Shown here: one piece after another, positions 60,764 to 64,000 of the stretch | Position numbering within the stretch: position 1 is the first letter of the stretch | How the letters are laid out: each line of letters opens with the position of its first letter | Assembly (NCBI RefSeq): GCF_001427635.1 | Contig: NZ_LMHA01000002.1 | Span: 620,001 to 684,000, forward strand | Direction of reading: 5' to 3' | Source: Pseudoxanthomonas sp. Root65 | Lineage (GTDB): Bacteria; Pseudomonadota; Gammaproteobacteria; Xanthomonadales; Xanthomonadaceae | Length of the DNA: 64,000 bases | Made by a program: the position numbers and the translations under genes | Notes under the pieces: model-generated | Told to the model about the DNA's origin: nothing | The model's database searches: none | The model's input: the letters and a program-made list of their open reading frames with translations, nothing else

Positions 60764-62373
60764 ATCGTGCCGCGCTGGATGAAGGGCACCCGTTCGTAGA
60801 GTCGGCGCTCGCCGCCGCGCGGGTCGTCCTGCATCCGGCTTTCGTCGTCGAACACCATCGTCTGCCGCTGCGGCAGCGTGTACGGGGCCCACGCGGGCAG
60901 GCCGGCGTGGTTCGGATCGCCGTGGCGGGCGAGGGCGATCAGCGCGGCGCTCATGCGCGCGGCCATCGTGCGGGCGCGTGCGTCGGCCCCCGTCTTCGAT
61001 CCTTCCGCGCCGATGTTGTCGAACACCAACGGGATGTCGAGCGTATGGAATGCCCGCAGGCGCCCGTTCTCGGCGGGTGAGCGCCAGTCCACTTGGTAGA
61101 CCCAGGCGGGCGCGCCCTGCTTCGCTCGCTCCTCGGCTTCGATCACCGCGCCACGCCACGAACGTCCTGCGGTGGTCGCCGCGAAGAAGACCTCGGACGG
61201 CGTGTAGTCCGGATACAGCCGCCGGTACTCGGCGATCACCACCTCCGGCGACAGGTCCACATACTGCTGTTCGCGCAGTTTCTGCGGCACCTGTTCCCAC
61301 GTCAGGGAGAAATTCGCCTCGTCGTTGCCAAGGAAGGCGCGGGTCTCGTCGCGCGTGTTGCCGATGATCATCGGGATGCGCGCCGACTGCGCGGGCGCAT
61401 CCGGATAGAACGGATGGCGATGCAGGTTGCGCGCATCCAGCACCGGGCCGAAATAGAGCGAGGTGTCTTCGGCGCGCGAGGGGTCGCGCAACCGCGTGGC
61501 GTCCAGCAGCCGCGCCATCGGCATCGCCAGCAAGGCGTCGATGTCGCCCGGCCGCAGTCCGAGTTCGCCCAGGAACAGCGCGCTGCGCTGCGCCGCCGCG
61601 CGCGGGCCGGCGGCGGTGACCTGCTGGCCGCTCATGGTCATCGCCTTGTGGAACAGGCCATCGGCCGCCGGCATTGCCATCAATGTGGCGATCTTCGCGC
61701 CGCCGCCCGACTGGCCGAACACGGTGACGTTGCCGGCGTCGCCGCCGAACTCGTGGGCGTGTTCGCGCACCCAGTGCAGCGCATCGATCAGGTCCAGCTG
61801 GCCGATGTTGCCGGCGTCCATCACGCGCTCGTCGCCGCTCTCGCCCAGATGCAGATAGCCGAACGCGTTGAGCCGGTGGTTGACGGTGACCACCACCACG
61901 TCGCCGCGCCGGCACAGGTTCGCGCCGTCGTAGAGCGGATGGGATCCCGAGCCGTTGTTGTAGCCGCCGCCGTGGATGTAGAACAGGATCGGACGCCTGC
62001 CGCCATCGCGCAGGGCAGGGGTGCAGACGTTGAGGAAGAGACAGTCCTCGCTGACCGGCTGTCCGTCGGCGTCGCCGCGCTGGGGCGCAGATGCGCCGAA
62101 GCGGGTGGCATCGCGCACGCCGGTCCAGGGCGTTTCGCGCACGGCGCGCTGGAAGCGTCGGGTGGCGGTATCGGCGCCGTAGGGCAGGCCACGGAACACA
62201 TGGATGCCACGGTCCACGCGGCCGGCAATGCGTCCGCTGCGGGTGGTCGCGGACGTGGCCTGAACGGTATCGGCGCCAGCCGGGAGGCAGGCCGACGCCA
62301 GCGCGAGTCCGGAGGTGCCGGCCAGTTGGGCCAGGAAGCGGCGGCGCGAGGCCGTATCTAGCGATGACGTCAT
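60760..62373 (-). CDS. Tat-exported type-B carboxylesterase
   Basis: A 537-residue enzyme with a twin-arginine signal (ASRRRFLAQLAGTSGLALA). FRGLPYGADT, SEDCLFLNVCTP and FYIHGGGYNNG (oxyanion hole) are typical of COesterase. The nucleophile lies in FGQSGGGAK (Ser222), with Gln where most relatives have Glu before the serine. DIPLVFDN near residue 450 is another family landmark. It should act in the periplasm. Its stop codon falls in a REP head. Confidence 0.88.
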   Translation of the reverse strand: MTSSLDTASRRRFLAQLAGTSGLALASACLPAGADTVQATSATTRSGRIAGRVDRGIHVFRGLPYGADTATRRFQRAVRETPWTGVRDATRFGASAPQRGDADGQPVSEDCLFLNVCTPALRDGGRRPILFYIHGGGYNNGSGSHPLYDGANLCRRGDVVVVTVNHRLNAFGYLHLGESGDERVMDAGNIGQLDLIDALHWVREHAHEFGGDAGNVTVFGQSGGGAKIATLMAMPAADGLFHKAMTMSGQQVTAAGPRAAAQRSALFLGELGLRPGDIDALLAMPMARLLDATRLRDPSRAEDTSLYFGPVLDARNLHRHPFYPDAPAQSARIPMIIGNTRDETRAFLGNDEANFSLTWEQVPQKLREQQYVDLSPEVVIAEYRRLYPDYTPSEVFFAATTAGRSWRGAVIEAEERAKQGAPAWVYQVDWRSPAENGRLRAFHTLDIPLVFDNIGAEGSKTGADARARTMAARMSAALIALARHGDPNHAGLPAWAPYTLPQRQTMVFDDESRMQDDPRGGERRLYERVPFIQRGTM

Positions 62374-62443
62374 GGAAATCCCGAGATGACACCGGTTTCC
62401 ACAAGGCTAGCAAAGGCCGCCGCGTTGGGAACGCCGCAGTGCG

Positions 62444-63625
62444 TCAGGCCGCCATGCCCGCGGCGTGGCCGGAAGCCCACGCCCACTGGAAGTTGTATCC
62501 GCCCAGCCAGCCGGTGACGTCCAGCACCTCGCCGACAAAGAACAGGCCCGGCACCCGCTTCGACATCATCGTGCTGCTGGACACGCCATCGGTGTCCACG
62601 CCGCCCAGGGTGACTTCGGCCGTGCGGTAGCCCTCGGTACCGCTGGCGACCAGCGGCCATCCGGCAAGCAGGGCGGCGGCATCCTTGAGTTGCGGCGCAT
62701 TGAACTGCTTCATCGGCCGGTTGGGCAGCCAGACCTCGCACAGGCGCTGGGCGAACCGGCGTGGCAGTGCGTCGGACAGCACCGTCTTCAGTTCGGCATC
62801 GGGACGCTGCCTCTGCTGGCCCTGCAGCCAGTCCAGCGCGTCGCGGTCCGGCAGCAGGTCCAGGCGCAGGTTGTCGCCGGGTTGCCAGTACGAGGAGATC
62901 TGCAGGATCGACGGCCCGCTGACCCCGCGGTGGGTGAGCAGCATGAAGTTGCGGAAGTGCGCCTTCCCGCAACGCGCTTCCACCGGGAAGGCGACACCGC
63001 TGAGGTCGGCCAGCCGCTCCTGGTGCTTGCCGCTGAGCGTCAGCGGCACCAGGCCGGCACGCGTCGGCAGCAGGTCGTGGCCGAATTGCTTCGCCAGGTC
63101 GTAGCCGAAGCCGGTCGCGCCCATGCTCGGGATCGACAGCCCGCCGGTGGCGACCACCAGCGACGGCGCGGCGAAGCGGCCCAGCGTCGTCTCCAGCCGG
63201 AACAGGCCATCGGCCTGCTCCACTTTTTGCACGCTGCAGCCGGTCTCGATACGCACGCCGGCGACCAGGCATTCGTCGACCAGCAGCTTGACGATCAGCT
63301 TGGAGGACACGTCGCAGAACAGCTGGCCGAGCTCCTTCTCGTGGTACGCGACGCGGTGCCGTTCGACCAGCCCGATGAAATCGGCCGGCGTGTAGCGCGC
63401 CAGCGCCGACTTGCAGAAGTGGGGATTGGCCGACAGGAAGTTGACCGGCGTGGTGCCGGTGTTGGTGAAATTGCAGCGGCCGCCGCCGGACATCAGGATC
63501 TTCTTGCCGACCTTGTTGGCGTGCTCGACCACCAGCACGCGCAGGCCGCGCTGGCCGGCGGTCAATGCGGTCATCAGGCCGGCCGCACCGCCGCCGATGA
63601 CCAGGACGTCGTGGGTCGGCACCAT
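62444..63625 (-). CDS. BaiN/HI0933-type NAD(P)/FAD-dependent oxidoreductase
   Basis: A 393-residue flavoprotein with VLVIGGGAAGLMTALTAGQ, GKKILMSGGGRCNFTNTG, LVVATGGLSIPSMGATGFGY and a C-terminal GLFFVGEVLDVTGWLGGYN. This is the main branch of the family that holds HI0933 and BaiN, against the TIGR03862 branch at 51161-52426. The activity is unknown outside a few gut-bacterial members. It starts four bases after the yaeQ stop, so they are cotranscribed. Confidence 0.88.
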   Translation of the reverse strand: MVPTHDVLVIGGGAAGLMTALTAGQRGLRVLVVEHANKVGKKILMSGGGRCNFTNTGTTPVNFLSANPHFCKSALARYTPADFIGLVERHRVAYHEKELGQLFCDVSSKLIVKLLVDECLVAGVRIETGCSVQKVEQADGLFRLETTLGRFAAPSLVVATGGLSIPSMGATGFGYDLAKQFGHDLLPTRAGLVPLTLSGKHQERLADLSGVAFPVEARCGKAHFRNFMLLTHRGVSGPSILQISSYWQPGDNLRLDLLPDRDALDWLQGQQRQRPDAELKTVLSDALPRRFAQRLCEVWLPNRPMKQFNAPQLKDAAALLAGWPLVASGTEGYRTAEVTLGGVDTDGVSSSTMMSKRVPGLFFVGEVLDVTGWLGGYNFQWAWASGHAAGMAA

Positions 63626-63629
63626 GCGG

Positions 63630-64000
63630 TCAGGCGGCCCGGGCGAGGCCTGCCTGGCGGATGGACGGGATCACGCTGACCACGAGGTCGTCGGTCATCC
63701 ACTGCATCTCGCCGTCCTGGATCATCACGTTGAAGCGCATGCTGCGCACCATCAGGGCGGTCACGGCGTCGACCGTCTCCGGGGCGATGTCGAGCACGGT
63801 CAGGTTGCGGTGACGCGCCAGCAGCGCCGCGTTCCGCTCCCACCAGAGGTCGGCCGCGCGGCCGCCGTAGTTGACCACGATGACTTCGCCCGCCTTACCG
63901 CAGGCCTTTCGGATGCGGGATTCGTCCGGCTGGCCCAGGTCGATCCACTGGTCGATCAGTCCGGTGTAGTCCTTGCGCCACAGATCGGGCTCTTCCTCGT
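63630..64000 (-). CDS. yaeQ: YaeQ-family protein (C-terminal part; 5' end beyond the window)
   Basis: The visible 122 or so codons read EPDLWRKDYTGLIDQWIDLG, then PDESRIRKACGKAGEVIVVN and YGGRAADLWW, and end with FNVMIQDGEMQWMTDDLVVS and a short tail. These are the C-terminal two thirds of YaeQ, a PD-(D/E)XK-like fold protein once reported as a multicopy suppressor of rfaH mutations; its biochemical function is not known. It is read through the right edge and is followed by the BaiN-type gene. Confidence 0.88.
   Translation of the reverse strand, partial: EEEPDLWRKDYTGLIDQWIDLGQPDESRIRKACGKAGEVIVVNYGGRAADLWWERNAALLARHRNLTVLDIAPETVDAVTALMVRSMRFNVMIQDGEMQWMTDDLVVSVIPSIRQAGLARAA

Noticed and set aside
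1..64000. CRISPR arrays, tRNA or rRNA genes
   Set aside because: No regularly spaced short repeats with unique spacers, no tRNA-like TPsiC arms and no rRNA-like stretches were recognised on reading.

Overview
The window is GC-rich, densely coded gammaproteobacterial DNA. Several features point to the family Xanthomonadaceae: paired REP-like palindromes with GTAG or GTGG heads, a SelO/TrhO pair, DUF6122 and DUF6164 proteins, Tat-exported hydrolases, and many c-di-GMP proteins. Pseudoxanthomonas or a close relative is my inference from gene content; no rRNA or other marker is present to prove it. I see no tRNA, rRNA, CRISPR array, insertion sequence or prophage.

Layout. 1-11 kb: a Gfo/Idh/MocA oxidoreductase and an SDR, a three-gene SPFH/zinc-ribbon membrane operon, a CPA1 antiporter, a small YgaP-like membrane protein behind a perfect FNR-type site, and several hydrolases including a Tat-exported LD-carboxypeptidase. 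11-20.6 kb: YkgJ and YaiI mini-operons, a VCBS-repeat gene inserted between two copies of the 3' end of a DUF6122 gene, methyltransferases, and an OsmC-AraC pair. 20.6-25.2 kb: YbiI, then a non-homologous end-joining block of Ku, a GIY-YIG-like protein and LigD. 25.3-29.2 kb: DUF2383, HDOD, and an MHYT-GGDEF-EAL protein. 29.5-37.5 kb: a sulfotransferase translationally coupled to a 2366-residue autotransporter adhesin, closed by a strong terminator.

37.7-44.3 kb: an M13 peptidase, ThpR, an S9 peptidase and a TPR protein. 44.4-48.5 kb is the most exciting part. After thioredoxin 2 come a GNAT acetyltransferase coupled by a 4-base overlap to a borosin-type peptide alpha-N-methyltransferase, then a 91-residue split-borosin precursor with a short hydrophobic core, then a membrane TPR-GGDEF protein. 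The block is visibly less GC-rich than its surroundings and looks like an acquired ribosomal peptide natural-product locus. 48.5-64 kb: a MASE2-GGDEF enzyme, RidA, a BaiN-type flavoprotein, a serine hydrolase whose 3' end is tandemly duplicated, an FKBP lipoprotein, an autoregulated ArsR-SRPBCC pair, TrhO-SelO, a GST, an LLM oxidoreductase, a Tat carboxylesterase, a second BaiN-type protein and the end of YaeQ.

Recurrent themes are c-di-GMP signalling around surface-adhesion genes, a -10-like hexamer placed exactly six bases before ATG at several genes (suggesting leaderless mRNAs), and two families of inverted REP pairs at gene ends. All similarities rest on my reading of motifs and family memory; no searches or GC computations were run.
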